A stretch of 39,237 nt of DNA from Acidobacteriota bacterium (GTDB lineage: Bacteria; Acidobacteriota; Terriglobia; Bryobacterales; Bryobacteraceae). Both the position numbers and the translations under genes were made by a program. Of this stretch, positions 6,388 through 13,846 are shown in pieces. Positions within the stretch are counted from its first letter, which is position 1. The number at the start of each line of letters is the position of its first letter. Below the pieces are notes generated by a model. That model had not been told where the DNA came from. It was given only the letters and a program-made list of their open reading frames with translations, and did not search any database. The DNA lies in contig VFZY01000037.1 in NCBI GenBank assembly GCA_016870915.1, positions 1-39,237 of the forward strand, given 5' to 3'.

Positions 6388-9300
6388 ATGCAACGGATTC
6401 TCCGCTTCGCGGCGCTGGTTCCGGTGGCGGCTGCCCTGGGAGCCGATACCCCGGAAGAACACTTCGAGAAACGCGTCCGCCCCTCTCTGGTGCGGCACTG
6501 CCAGGCCTGCCATGGCCCGGATAAGCAGTTCGCCGGCCTGCGGCTCGATTCGCGGGCAGCCATTCTCAAGGGCGGGCGTTCGGGCGCGGCGGCGATCCCC
6601 GGGTCGCCCGGCGAAAGCCTGATCGTTCGGGCGATGCGCCACGAGGGGCCCGCCATGCCGGTGGGCGTGAAGTTGCCCGCCGCGGAGATCGAAGCCGTGG
6701 CCCAATGGGTGGCGGCCGGCATGGTATGGCCGGAGGCTCCGGCCAAGGCCGCCTCGGGCGGCGGATTCTATCAATGGGTCCGGCAGCGGCATTGGGCGTT
6801 TCAGCCGGTGCGCGCGGCTGCGCCGCCGGCCCCCCGGACCCCGGGCTGGTCCGCCAACCCCATCGACCGGTTTATCGCCGCGCGGCTTGAGAAGGAGGGT
6901 CTGGCCCCGGCGCCGTCCGCTCCATCTCATGCTCTGGCGCGCCGTGTGAGCTACGTGCTCACCGGCTTGCCTCCCCGTGAAAACGGGCCGTATGAGACGC
7001 AGGTGGAGAGCCTGCTGCGCTCGCCGCACTTCGGCGAACGCTGGGCCCGCCATTGGATGGACGTCATGCGGTACGGCGAAACCTATGGCTATGAGTGGAA
7101 CTACGAGATTCACGGGGCGTGGAGATACCGCGACTATCTGATCCGGGCTTTCAACCTGGACCTTCCCTACAACCAGTTCGTCCGGGAGCACATCGCGGGC
7201 GACCTGCTGGCCAAACCGCGTCTGGAGCCCGCCACCGGACTCAACGAGTCGAAGCTGGGAACCACCTTCTACCGTCTGGGCGAAATGGGGCACGATGACT
7301 GCATCGAGTTCCGGGAACTGCGCCTGGACGTGGTGGACAACCAGATTGACACACTGTCCAAGGCGTTTCAGGGCCTCACCGTGGCCTGCGCCCGCTGCCA
7401 CGACCATAAGATCGACCCCATCCCGACCGAAGACTACTACGGCCTGTTCGGCATCCTGGCGAGTTCCCGCCAGGTGACCCACTCCCTGGACACCCGCCCG
7501 CTGCTCACCGCCGGAGTCAAGCAGCAGTTGGATGCCCTGAAGGCTCAAATCCGCGGCGCCGCGGCGCGGCAGTGGGGCGCCGGAACCGCCACCTTTACCC
7601 GCTACTTTGACGCCGGCTACAACTGCTGGCGAGGCCTGCCGCACAAGGAACCCGCCGATCTCGACCCCATGCTGGTGAACCGCTTCGCCGAGCTGTTCCG
7701 CGCCGCCAAGCCCGACGAATCGGACCCCATGCATGTCTTCCACTCTCTTGCCGGCGGCGAAAGCTGGGCCTCGCTCCAGGCGCGGTACGCCGGCGAGGCG
7801 GAAGCGCGGCACAAGTTCAACCACGGCAACTTCACCCCCTGGGCGGACTTCCGGCTGGGCCCATCCAACTGGCCGGCCGATGGCGCCGGGTTGCGCGACG
7901 GTCTGGCGGCCGACGGGGCGCTGGCCGTGGCCTCGGAGGGCAGTACGGCAGTGGAAGGTGTCCTGGAGCAGGGCCTCTACACGCACCTCTATTCGGATAA
8001 GCTGAACGGCGCCCTGCGCTCTCCCTTCCTGCCCAAGGACAGGAAGTTCATCAGCCTGCGGGTGGCGGGTGGCAAGCTGGGCGCGCGGCGCACCATTGTG
8101 GACAACTGCGTGATCGGGGAAAACTATGACCCCATCCCCAGCACGTCGCCGCGATGGCTCAAGCTGCCCACGCTCAGCAAGGAGAAGCTGCCGATCTTCC
8201 TGGAGCTGGTGACGCGCACCGACAACCCGCGGTATCCGGACCGCCCGGGCCGCCTGCGCGGCGTGTCGCCGGAACAGCAGATTGCCTCCATCCGGTCCTA
8301 CTTCGGCGCCGTGGAAGCCGTGCTGCACGACGTGGATGAGGCGCCGCGCGAAGATGTGAGCCCGGTGCAACGGCTGTTCGCCCACCAGGCGGAGGGCTTT
8401 GGCGGAGCGGTGGGGGCCGTCTTGCGCGACTCGCTGCGGCGCTGGGAGCAGGGGCGGGCCGATGGCGTCGACGCGCGCTGGATCGAGTGGGCGCGCCAGA
8501 ACGGACTTCTGGAGAACGACGCCACCGACGGCAGCGAGCTGGCGCGTCTGGTGCGCGAGTATCGCGCCATCGAACAGCACATCCCCGCGCCGCAAGTCGG
8601 CTATGGGGTGGCTGACGAGCCCGCCGGATACGACGTCGACGTGCTCACCGGCGGCAATCCGAAAAACCCCGGCAAAACGGCGCCGCGCCATTTCCTTTCC
8701 CTGCTGCCGGGCGGGACCCCCGTGCGGGCCGGAAGCGGACGGCTCGAGATGGCGGAGATGATCGCCGGCCGCGACAATCCACTCACCGCGCGCGTGATGG
8801 TGAACCGTGTCTGGCACCACGTCTTCGGGCAGTCTCTGGTCTCAACCCCCGACAACTTCGGTGTATTCGGTGAACGCCCCGTGAATCCGGAACTGCTGGA
8901 CTACCTGGCGGACTGGTTCATGCGCGAGGGCTGGAGCGTTAAGAAGCTGATCCGGCTGATGGTGACATCACAAACGTTCCGCCAATCCGCCGCCGAGAGC
9001 CCCCACGCCCGGCTCCTGCACCACTACCCTGTTCGAAGACTGGATGCCGAAGCGGTGCGCGACTCGATTCTCGCGGTATCGGGCCGGCTGGAACCAAGCC
9101 TCTATGGGCCCAGCATTCAGCCCTATCGGGAAAAGCCAACGGACTACCGGCGCCTCTACTCAGGCCCGCTGGACGGGAACGGGCGCCGCAGCGTCTACCT
9201 GAAGGTGACTCGCATGGAGACGCCACGATTTCTGGATACGTTCGACTTTCCCGCTCCCCTGGTGCCACGGGGCGCGCGCGACACCACCAATGTGGCCGGA

Positions 9301-9591
9301 CAAGCCCTGGCGCTGATGAACGATTCGTTCGTGGTGGCCCAGGCCCAGGCTTGGGCCCAGGCCCTGCTGGCCGCTCCGGCCGGGAGCTTTGACACGCGGC
9401 TCACGGCCATGTTCCAGGCCGCGCTCAATCGCGTGCCGACTTCGGTGGACCGTGCCCGGTTTGAAGGCTTGGCGCGCGAACTGGCCAGCCTGCACGGCGT
9501 CGCGCCGGATGCCTGGGAGCGCAGCCTGTCCGTCTGGCGCGACCTGGCTCACACCGTGCTCAATCTGAAAGAGTTTCTGTACCTTCCCTAG
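6388..9591 (+). CDS. PSD1-type protein: cytochrome c-like + DUF1549 + DUF1553
   Basis: Exported protein of 1067 residues with the domain order of the 'planctomycete cytochrome C / PSD1' group common in Planctomycetota, Verrucomicrobiota and Acidobacteriota. A Sec signal peptide covers about residues 1-19. A cytochrome-like domain has CQACH at 38-42. DUF1549 spans roughly 155-360, starting with NPIDRFIAARLEKEGL and containing a second heme-type motif CARCH near 334-338. A long middle region follows, then DUF1553 at roughly 785-1040 ([14 protein letters not shown]...FGERPVNPELLDYLA). Such genes usually sit beside a DUF1501 (sulfatase-like) gene. None is here, so it is an orphan. The biochemical role is not established; links to carbohydrate degradation are proposed. 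Its stop is 2 bases from the convergent vapC stop. Confidence 0.93.
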   Translation: MQRILRFAALVPVAAALGADTPEEHFEKRVRPSLVRHCQACHGPDKQFAGLRLDSRAAILKGGRSGAAAIPGSPGESLIVRAMRHEGPAMPVGVKLPAAEIEAVAQWVAAGMVWPEAPAKAASGGGFYQWVRQRHWAFQPVRAAAPPAPRTPGWSANPIDRFIAARLEKEGLAPAPSAPSHALARRVSYVLTGLPPRENGPYETQVESLLRSPHFGERWARHWMDVMRYGETYGYEWNYEIHGAWRYRDYLIRAFNLDLPYNQFVREHIAGDLLAKPRLEPATGLNESKLGTTFYRLGEMGHDDCIEFRELRLDVVDNQIDTLSKAFQGLTVACARCHDHKIDPIPTEDYYGLFGILASSRQVTHSLDTRPLLTAGVKQQLDALKAQIRGAAARQWGAGTATFTRYFDAGYNCWRGLPHKEPADLDPMLVNRFAELFRAAKPDESDPMHVFHSLAGGESWASLQARYAGEAEARHKFNHGNFTPWADFRLGPSNWPADGAGLRDGLAADGALAVASEGSTAVEGVLEQGLYTHLYSDKLNGALRSPFLPKDRKFISLRVAGGKLGARRTIVDNCVIGENYDPIPSTSPRWLKLPTLSKEKLPIFLELVTRTDNPRYPDRPGRLRGVSPEQQIASIRSYFGAVEAVLHDVDEAPREDVSPVQRLFAHQAEGFGGAVGAVLRDSLRRWEQGRADGVDARWIEWARQNGLLENDATDGSELARLVREYRAIEQHIPAPQVGYGVADEPAGYDVDVLTGGNPKNPGKTAPRHFLSLLPGGTPVRAGSGRLEMAEMIAGRDNPLTARVMVNRVWHHVFGQSLVSTPDNFGVFGERPVNPELLDYLADWFMREGWSVKKLIRLMVTSQTFRQSAAESPHARLLHHYPVRRLDAEAVRDSILAVSGRLEPSLYGPSIQPYREKPTDYRRLYSGPLDGNGRRSVYLKVTRMETPRFLDTFDFPAPLVPRGARDTTNVAGQALALMNDSFVVAQAQAWAQALLAAPAGSFDTRLTAMFQAALNRVPTSVDRARFEGLARELASLHGVAPDAWERSLSVWRDLAHTVLNLKEFLYLP

Positions 9592-9593
9592 CG

Positions 9594-9989
9594 TTAGAGC
9601 GACAGCAACCGAAGTTTCGGAACGAGATCGTAATGCCGGCGGTTGTTGGTGGCGAGCGGCACGTCGAGCGCGAGCGCGGTTGCGGCGATCCAGGCGTCCT
9701 GCGGGCTCAGCGGCCGTCCTGCCGCACGCGCGTCAGCCCGAACCCGCGCCCAAATCGTGCACAGATCGTTATCGGCGTAGGACAGCTCGAAACCCTGAAT
9801 GAATTGTTCCAGAAGAGAGCGTCTGCGGTTGCCCCAGCCGGCCGAAATCGCACCCATTCGCAACTCCGCAATGGACATGAAGGACAGGACCAACTCAGAC
9901 CCTCGAACCATATCAGAGTAGTGCTGCGCCAAGGAGTGCCAGTTGAAGATGTATGAGGCGATGTCGGTATCGGCAACAATCTGGCTCAT
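9594..9989 (-). CDS. vapC: PIN-domain toxin, VapC type
   Basis: Putative Mg-dependent ribonuclease toxin, 131 residues, a normal size for VapC. PIN-domain acidic residues are placed as expected: D7 (with D9) in VADTDIASY, E42 in SIAELRMG, D98 in SPQDAWIAATAL, followed by the ATNN...YDLVP stretch near 113-124 that matches the family's C-terminal TNN/DF element. The start codon overlaps the stop of the upstream antitoxin-like gene in an ATGA, so the two are translationally coupled. Family knowledge says VapC enzymes cut initiator tRNA or rRNA; the target here cannot be read from sequence. Confidence 0.9.
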   Translation of the reverse strand: MSQIVADTDIASYIFNWHSLAQHYSDMVRGSELVLSFMSIAELRMGAISAGWGNRRRSLLEQFIQGFELSYADNDLCTIWARVRADARAAGRPLSPQDAWIAATALALDVPLATNNRRHYDLVPKLRLLSL

Positions 9990-10171
9990 TCAGGCCAGGT
10001 ATCCTCGGCCCCTTGGCGTCGATCCGCGTAGATCGCCTCCACGAAGCGCTCCGTCTCTTCGTCGGGTGCGGGGTCGACGTTTCGCAAGATACTGTCGAGC
10101 GAAAACGGCCTGGGGCCGATCAGCACAGGCTTGTACCCGGCGTTTCGAAGTTCCTGTAGCTCGTTGTTCAA
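9986..10171 (-). CDS. Putative antitoxin of the VapBC pair
   Basis: Small acidic protein of 61 residues encoded directly before, and overlapping by four bases, the PIN-domain toxin. By position and size it is the cognate antitoxin. I do not see a classical AbrB-type DNA-binding stretch, so the antitoxin family is unassigned. The C-terminal half (DEETERFVEAIYADRR) is helical and acidic, as expected for toxin wrapping. The start is TTG at 10171, supported by AGGAG with 8 bases of spacing. A -10-like TATACT lies 20 bases upstream (10191-10196). Such pairs normally repress their own promoter. Confidence 0.75.
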   Translation of the reverse strand: MNNELQELRNAGYKPVLIGPRPFSLDSILRNVDPAPDEETERFVEAIYADRRQGAEDTWPE

Positions 10172-10305
10172 GTCGGCGCTCCTGAATGCCAGTATACCGT
10201 CGAACCTATCTTTGGCGCCTCCTCGAACTCTCCATCTGGCGCTGCAACCTCAACAACGCGGAGATACAGATGGTACCGCCAACGGCTGGTCCAATACCGG
10301 CTCAT
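10168..10305 (-). CDS. Possible 45-residue ORF upstream of the antitoxin
   Basis: An ATG at 10305 opens a 45-codon frame whose TGA overlaps the TTG start of the antitoxin gene in a TTGA, the kind of overlap seen between real co-translated genes. The predicted peptide is rich in aromatic and basic residues at the N-terminus (MSRYWTSRWRYHLYLR). I recognise no family. There is no clear Shine-Dalgarno sequence before the ATG, and the -10-like motif of the toxin-antitoxin pair lies inside the frame. It may instead be only the spacer between the XRE gene and vapBC. Confidence 0.25.
   Translation of the reverse strand: MSRYWTSRWRYHLYLRVVEVAAPDGEFEEAPKIGSTVYWHSGAPT
10191..10196 (-). promoter_or_regulatory. 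-10-like TATACT of the vapBC pair
   Basis: Read on the minus strand, TATACT ends 20 bases before the TTG start of the antitoxin gene, which would give a leader of about 13 bases containing the AGGAG ribosome site. No good -35 hexamer is visible 16-18 bases upstream, so the promoter may be weak or rely on other contacts. Confidence 0.3.
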
Positions 10306-10335
10306 GCCGAGTACCAACGCCGCCGATGTGGTCCT

Positions 10336-10560
10336 TCACGGAACCAGTCCCGGACTACTAGCCTCCGGGTGATCCGGCGAGAACACCCGATCGATGGGCT
10401 GATCGAGCAGCCGCGCCAGACGGAACGCCAGGGAGAGGCTGGGGTCATGCTTGCCAGTCTCAATCGCGTTGACGGTCTGGCGTGAGACTTCCAAACGCTG
10501 CGCGAGGTCCGCTTGCGACCAGCCCCTTTCCGCGCGCAGGACACGGATCCGGTTAGTCAC
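10336..10560 (-). CDS. XRE-family helix-turn-helix regulator, small YozG-like type
   Basis: 74-residue DNA-binding protein almost entirely made of one Cro/CI-type [23 protein letters not shown] at residues 4-23, then the recognition helix [29 protein letters not shown] at 25-53. The start is GTG at 10560, overlapping the stop of the upstream membrane-protein gene in GTGACTAA. Such mini-regulators commonly pair with a small multi-pass membrane protein of the type encoded just upstream, which supports a real functional link. An upstream ATG in the same frame would run back into that gene and is less likely. It probably regulates its own operon. Confidence 0.85.
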   Translation of the reverse strand: MTNRIRVLRAERGWSQADLAQRLEVSRQTVNAIETGKHDPSLSLAFRLARLLDQPIDRVFSPDHPEASSPGLVP

Positions 10561-11467
10561 CGTTGAACTGCCGGGACTTGATTCCCACCAGCACACCGCG
10601 CAGGAGCTCGATGGCGTAGAACCAGATGAGGTTCATCGTCCAGACATAGTGCAGCGAAACCGCGCCCAGCACGATACAGGCGCCAGCCGCGGCCACAAAC
10701 GCCACCGCAATCGACTCCAGATGAATGCGCCGTTCCAGCTCGTCGGCCTCCCGCACCATGGCCAGGAACGACTTGGCCAGATAGACCGCAAAGCCTGCCG
10801 CCGCCGCGACATTCACCGGCGCGATCCAAGGCTGCAGGTGCCTGTAGGGCGGCAGCGCAAAGAATCCGTTCAGGCCGCCAAGGATGAACAACCACACAAG
10901 ACCCCGCGGTAAAGACAACTTGATGAAGAGCTCTTCGCGGGATTGGGGAGGAACAATCGGCCTTCCGCCCGCCTTGAGATTCAATGCTCCCGTTGCGGCC
11001 AGGACGGAATCTCGAACTTCATCGGCATCCAAGCGGCGGCGTGAGAAGTGTGAGAGGAACGCGTTCTCCGGGTCCGCCGCACGGGCCTCTTCCGTTCCCA
11101 CGGCGCTCTGCCGGAAAGCCGCCGAGTTCACGATGAGCCGGTGGATGTGCTTGATGCTCCAGCCGCTGGCGGCGAACTCAGCCGCCAGCCAGTCAAGCAG
11201 TTCGGGATGCGACGGCCTGGCGCCGCGGGTGCCGTAGTCACTGGGCGTGGCGACGATACCGCGGCCGAAGTGGTACTGCCAGATGCGGTTCACCATGACA
11301 CGAGCTGTCAAGGGATTGCCGGGCGAGGCGATCCAATCGGCCAGCGCTCGCCTGCGTCCCGTGGTGCCGCCCAGGGGAATGGGCCCTGTGGCTTCCCGTG
11401 TTTCAAGGCCTGGGCCGGGCGTGAAGCCGCCCAGCACGGTGAAAAAGCCGGCTTGACACTCTGTCAA
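10553..11467 (-). CDS. Chimeric ORF: DUF1553 remnant fused to a small multi-pass membrane protein
   Basis: One open frame of about 304 codons joins two unrelated parts. Residues 1 to about 180 are the middle of a DUF1553 (PSD1) domain, including [20 protein letters not shown] and [20 protein letters not shown]. From about residue 183 ([14 protein letters not shown]) to the end it is a hydrophobic protein with probably four helices and the cytoplasmic motif [19 protein letters not shown], typical of membrane partners of mini-XRE regulators (DUF2178-like). The junction codon before Lys-Leu-Ser is ATC, so the membrane protein has no ATG of its own; TTG at 10918 or a further-upstream TTG at 11467 would have to serve. 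The XRE gene overlaps the stop by 8 bases. Most likely a deletion joined a dying PSD1 gene to the membrane gene. Confidence 0.7.
   Translation of the reverse strand: MTECQAGFFTVLGGFTPGPGLETREATGPIPLGGTTGRRRALADWIASPGNPLTARVMVNRIWQYHFGRGIVATPSDYGTRGARPSHPELLDWLAAEFAASGWSIKHIHRLIVNSAAFRQSAVGTEEARAADPENAFLSHFSRRRLDADEVRDSVLAATGALNLKAGGRPIVPPQSREELFIKLSLPRGLVWLFILGGLNGFFALPPYRHLQPWIAPVNVAAAAGFAVYLAKSFLAMVREADELERRIHLESIAVAFVAAAGACIVLGAVSLHYVWTMNLIWFYAIELLRGVLVGIKSRQFNGD
10919..11467 (-). pseudogene. Remnant of a PSD1/DUF1553 gene, truncated at both ends
   Basis: Only the C-terminal DUF1553 domain survives, and even that ends early after [10 protein letters not shown], where intact relatives continue for more than 100 residues. 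The signal peptide, heme motif and DUF1549 region are missing. It starts 7 bases after the MmcQ-like gene stop, so the 5' break coincides with that gene border. Aligned by eye to the intact PSD1-type protein of this window it is clearly homologous ([26 protein letters not shown]) but too different to be a recent duplicate of it. Confidence 0.75.
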
Positions 11468-11474
11468 TAGTCTT

Positions 11475-11828
11475 TTACATTTTTTCGAGCAGCGGGACCC
11501 GGACCTTCTTCGGCAGCTTGCTCACCACCAGGACGTACGACTGGCGCAGCAGACGCTGATACTCGGTCTGGGAGAGTGCCGCGGCGTCCTCCAGCGCCAC
11601 CCATTTTGCCCGGGCGAGATACGGGGCCGGGACAATGCCGGCGCGCTCGGTCAGGTCAACGAACTCCTCGGGCGTCACCTTGAAGCAAACGACGAGACTG
11701 CCGGGGTCCACCGGGGCCACGGCGAAGATCTTGCCGGCCACTTTGAAGACCAGGTCGTTGCCCCACTGGATCTGTTCGGTGGCTTCGGGTAGAGAAAGGC
11801 AGTAGCGGCGGATCCAATCGAGGGTCAT
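11475..11828 (-). CDS. MmcQ/YjbR family protein
   Basis: 117-residue cytosolic protein with the MmcQ/YjbR (CyaY-like fold) pattern: N-terminal [22 protein letters not shown], central [14 protein letters not shown], then [31 protein letters not shown] and a C-terminal helix [15 protein letters not shown]. Members have been described as possible DNA-binding proteins, but the function is not settled. The ATG at 11828 is the only sensible start. It heads the minus-strand chain that runs through the PSD1 remnant into the XRE and vapBC genes, although a shared transcript is not proven. Confidence 0.9.
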   Translation of the reverse strand: MTLDWIRRYCLSLPEATEQIQWGNDLVFKVAGKIFAVAPVDPGSLVVCFKVTPEEFVDLTERAGIVPAPYLARAKWVALEDAAALSQTEYQRLLRQSYVLVVSKLPKKVRVPLLEKM

Positions 11829-11925
11829 GGTTCGATTATTACGCCGTCGCCGATGCCCTGTGTTGCGGTGAAGCCGGGCGGCTTTGGTGCCGCTTGTGTT
11901 ATTCTTAAACTTCCGACAGCCAAGC

Positions 11926-12002
<77 letters not shown>

Positions 12003-12049
12003 TTCCTCCTCAGAATCCGGCTCCATATTCCACCCCAGGAGAGGATTCC

Positions 12050-12349
12050 ATGTCACCCTACCAACCGGCACAGCCGAAGATCAGCATGACGAACACACCC
12101 GAATACCGCGAACGGTACGCCAACAGCGTGCAGGTTCGCGTGAACCTCTGGGATATCTTCCTGCTCTTTGGAACCATCAGCCAGACGGCGCCCGACGCCG
12201 TGACCATCGAGAACTTTCAAGGCGTGTATCTGAGCCCGCAGCAGGCGAAGGCGCTCTGCAACGTTCTGAAAGAGAACATCACCCAGTACGAGGCCACCTT
12301 CGGCGAGATCCGGCTTGAGCCGCAACAGACGGGATCCACCGTTCAGTAG
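12050..12349 (+). CDS. DUF3467 family protein
   Basis: 99-residue cytosolic protein. Its core matches DUF3467: YANSVQVRVNLWDIFLLFGTIS at residues 23-44, then GVYLSPQQAKALCNVLKENITQYEATFG at 58-85. Members are small and found in many phyla; no function is established. The ATG at 12050 has GGAGAGG about 6 bases upstream, the best ribosome site in this part of the window. The next gene starts 6 bases after its stop, so the two form an operon. Confidence 0.88.
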   Translation: MSPYQPAQPKISMTNTPEYRERYANSVQVRVNLWDIFLLFGTISQTAPDAVTIENFQGVYLSPQQAKALCNVLKENITQYEATFGEIRLEPQQTGSTVQ

Positions 12350-12355
12350 GCCATT

Positions 12356-13846
12356 GTGAACGAGCGCCGCCGGACGCGCCCCGACACCTACTACTTCTTC
12401 TTCGTCTTCTTCGCGGTGGTGGTCTTTCTCATCCACACCCCGTGGGTGGAACTGCCGTTCTACTGGGATGAACTGGGGCAGTTCGTGCCCGCCTCGCTCG
12501 ACCTGTTCAACGACGGCGCGTGGATCCCCCGGTCCACCACGCCGAACTCACACCCACCCGGCCTGATGGCGGTGATGGCGGCGGTGTGGAGCGTCGCCGG
12601 CTTCTCCATCGAAGCCAGCCGGTTGACCATGCTGCTGTTTGCCTCGGGCGTCGCCTTTGTCACGTTCCTGCTGGCGGTGGAACTGTGCGGCGGCGTGGGT
12701 GGGGCGCCGGCGCTGACAGCGGTGCTCCTGCTGCTGGCTTCGCCGCTGTTCTACATGCAGTCCATTCTGGTGCAACTGGACCTGCCCGCGGCGCTCTTCA
12801 GCCTGCTTGGACTCTACCTCTTTCTGCGCGGGCGCGACCGCTGGGCGGGCCTGTCTTTCCTGCTGGCCGTGCTGTTCAAGGAGACGGCCATCGCGGGTGC
12901 GGCGGCGCTCTTCCTGCTGCGCTGGCGAAGGAAGCGGTATGGCGATGCGGCCTGCTACGTGCCATCCCTGATCGCCCTCACCATCTGGTTCGTGGTGCTG
13001 GCGCAAAACACGGGACACGTCTTCGGAAATGCCGAATACACAGGCTACAACGTGAACTATGCCTTGCACCCCGGGCGCATCGCGGCGGCCGTGATCCGGC
13101 GCCTCTACACGGTGTTCGTGCAGGACGGCCATTGGATTGGAACGCTTGCCATCGCCACCATCTGGCGCAAGCGCGACCTTTTCCAAACCGAAGCCTGGCG
13201 AGCCTCGGCGCTCTATGCGGCCGCCAGCGCGGGCCTGGTGTGCGTGGTGGGCGGAGCCACGTTGGAACGATACCTGTTGCCCGTGCTTCCATTGTTCTAC
13301 GTGGCCGCGGCCGCGGCATTGCAGCACCTTCGCACCGGCTTCCGGGCGCTGGCCCAGGGGGGCCTGATGGCGGCCCTGATTGCCGGGCTGTTCGTGAACC
13401 CGCCGTACCCGTTCCCCTACGAGAACAACCTTACCCTGACGGACTTCGTCAAAGTACACCACGAAGCGGCTGAGTTCCTGGACCGTCACGCCGCGCTCGA
13501 CGCGCGCATTGTGAGCGTCTGGCCCTTCACCGATGCCGTGCGCCGGCCCGAATTCGGCTATACCCAGAGGCCCATGCGGGCTCGCGAGATTCACGGTTTT
13601 GAGCGCAGCCGCATTCAGGCGCTCACGCTGGCCCCGGACGAGTTCCTGGTTGTCTATTCGCGCCTCTGGGAGCCTGAATACAGCCTGCTGCGCCTGCCGC
13701 GTGTGCGCTGGCTGCTTGAGAGCCTCTACGGCTACGAACCACAAGCCACCGCGATGGATTACTTTGAGCGGTTCGGCCCACCCGTGGCGCGCTGGCGCCA
13801 GGGGAGCCAATGGGTTTCGCTTTACGCTCCGCGCGGCGCGAAGTGA
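12356..13846 (+). CDS. Glycosyltransferase family 39-type (GT-C) membrane protein
   Basis: 496-residue polytopic inner-membrane protein of the ArnT/PMT (GT-C) kind, which transfers sugars from polyprenyl-phosphate carriers on the periplasmic side. After a first helix (about 13-29) comes the catalytic-type acidic loop with PFYWDELGQF near residues 37-46. About ten further hydrophobic helices follow to roughly residue 345, then a soluble C-terminal part with the pattern of these enzymes (VHHEAAEFLDRHAALDARIVSVWPF). The start is GTG at 12356, 6 bases after the DUF3467 stop, with only a weak ribosome site. The acceptor is unknown. Its TGA abuts the stop codon of the convergent gene with no gap. 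Confidence 0.85.
   Translation: MNERRRTRPDTYYFFFVFFAVVVFLIHTPWVELPFYWDELGQFVPASLDLFNDGAWIPRSTTPNSHPPGLMAVMAAVWSVAGFSIEASRLTMLLFASGVAFVTFLLAVELCGGVGGAPALTAVLLLLASPLFYMQSILVQLDLPAALFSLLGLYLFLRGRDRWAGLSFLLAVLFKETAIAGAAALFLLRWRRKRYGDAACYVPSLIALTIWFVVLAQNTGHVFGNAEYTGYNVNYALHPGRIAAAVIRRLYTVFVQDGHWIGTLAIATIWRKRDLFQTEAWRASALYAAASAGLVCVVGGATLERYLLPVLPLFYVAAAAALQHLRTGFRALAQGGLMAALIAGLFVNPPYPFPYENNLTLTDFVKVHHEAAEFLDRHAALDARIVSVWPFTDAVRRPEFGYTQRPMRAREIHGFERSRIQALTLAPDEFLVVYSRLWEPEYSLLRLPRVRWLLESLYGYEPQATAMDYFERFGPPVARWRQGSQWVSLYAPRGAK

Noticed and set aside
6295-8820. 841-codon open frame antisense to the PSD1-type gene
   Set aside because: The plus strand encodes clear DUF1549/DUF1553 and heme motifs; the antisense product shows none and has shadow-like composition.
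9330-9370. Repeat of GGCCCAGGC units near the end of the PSD1-type gene
   Set aside because: It encodes the low-complexity stretch AQAQAWAQAL in a normal helix; imperfect and explained by coding sequence.
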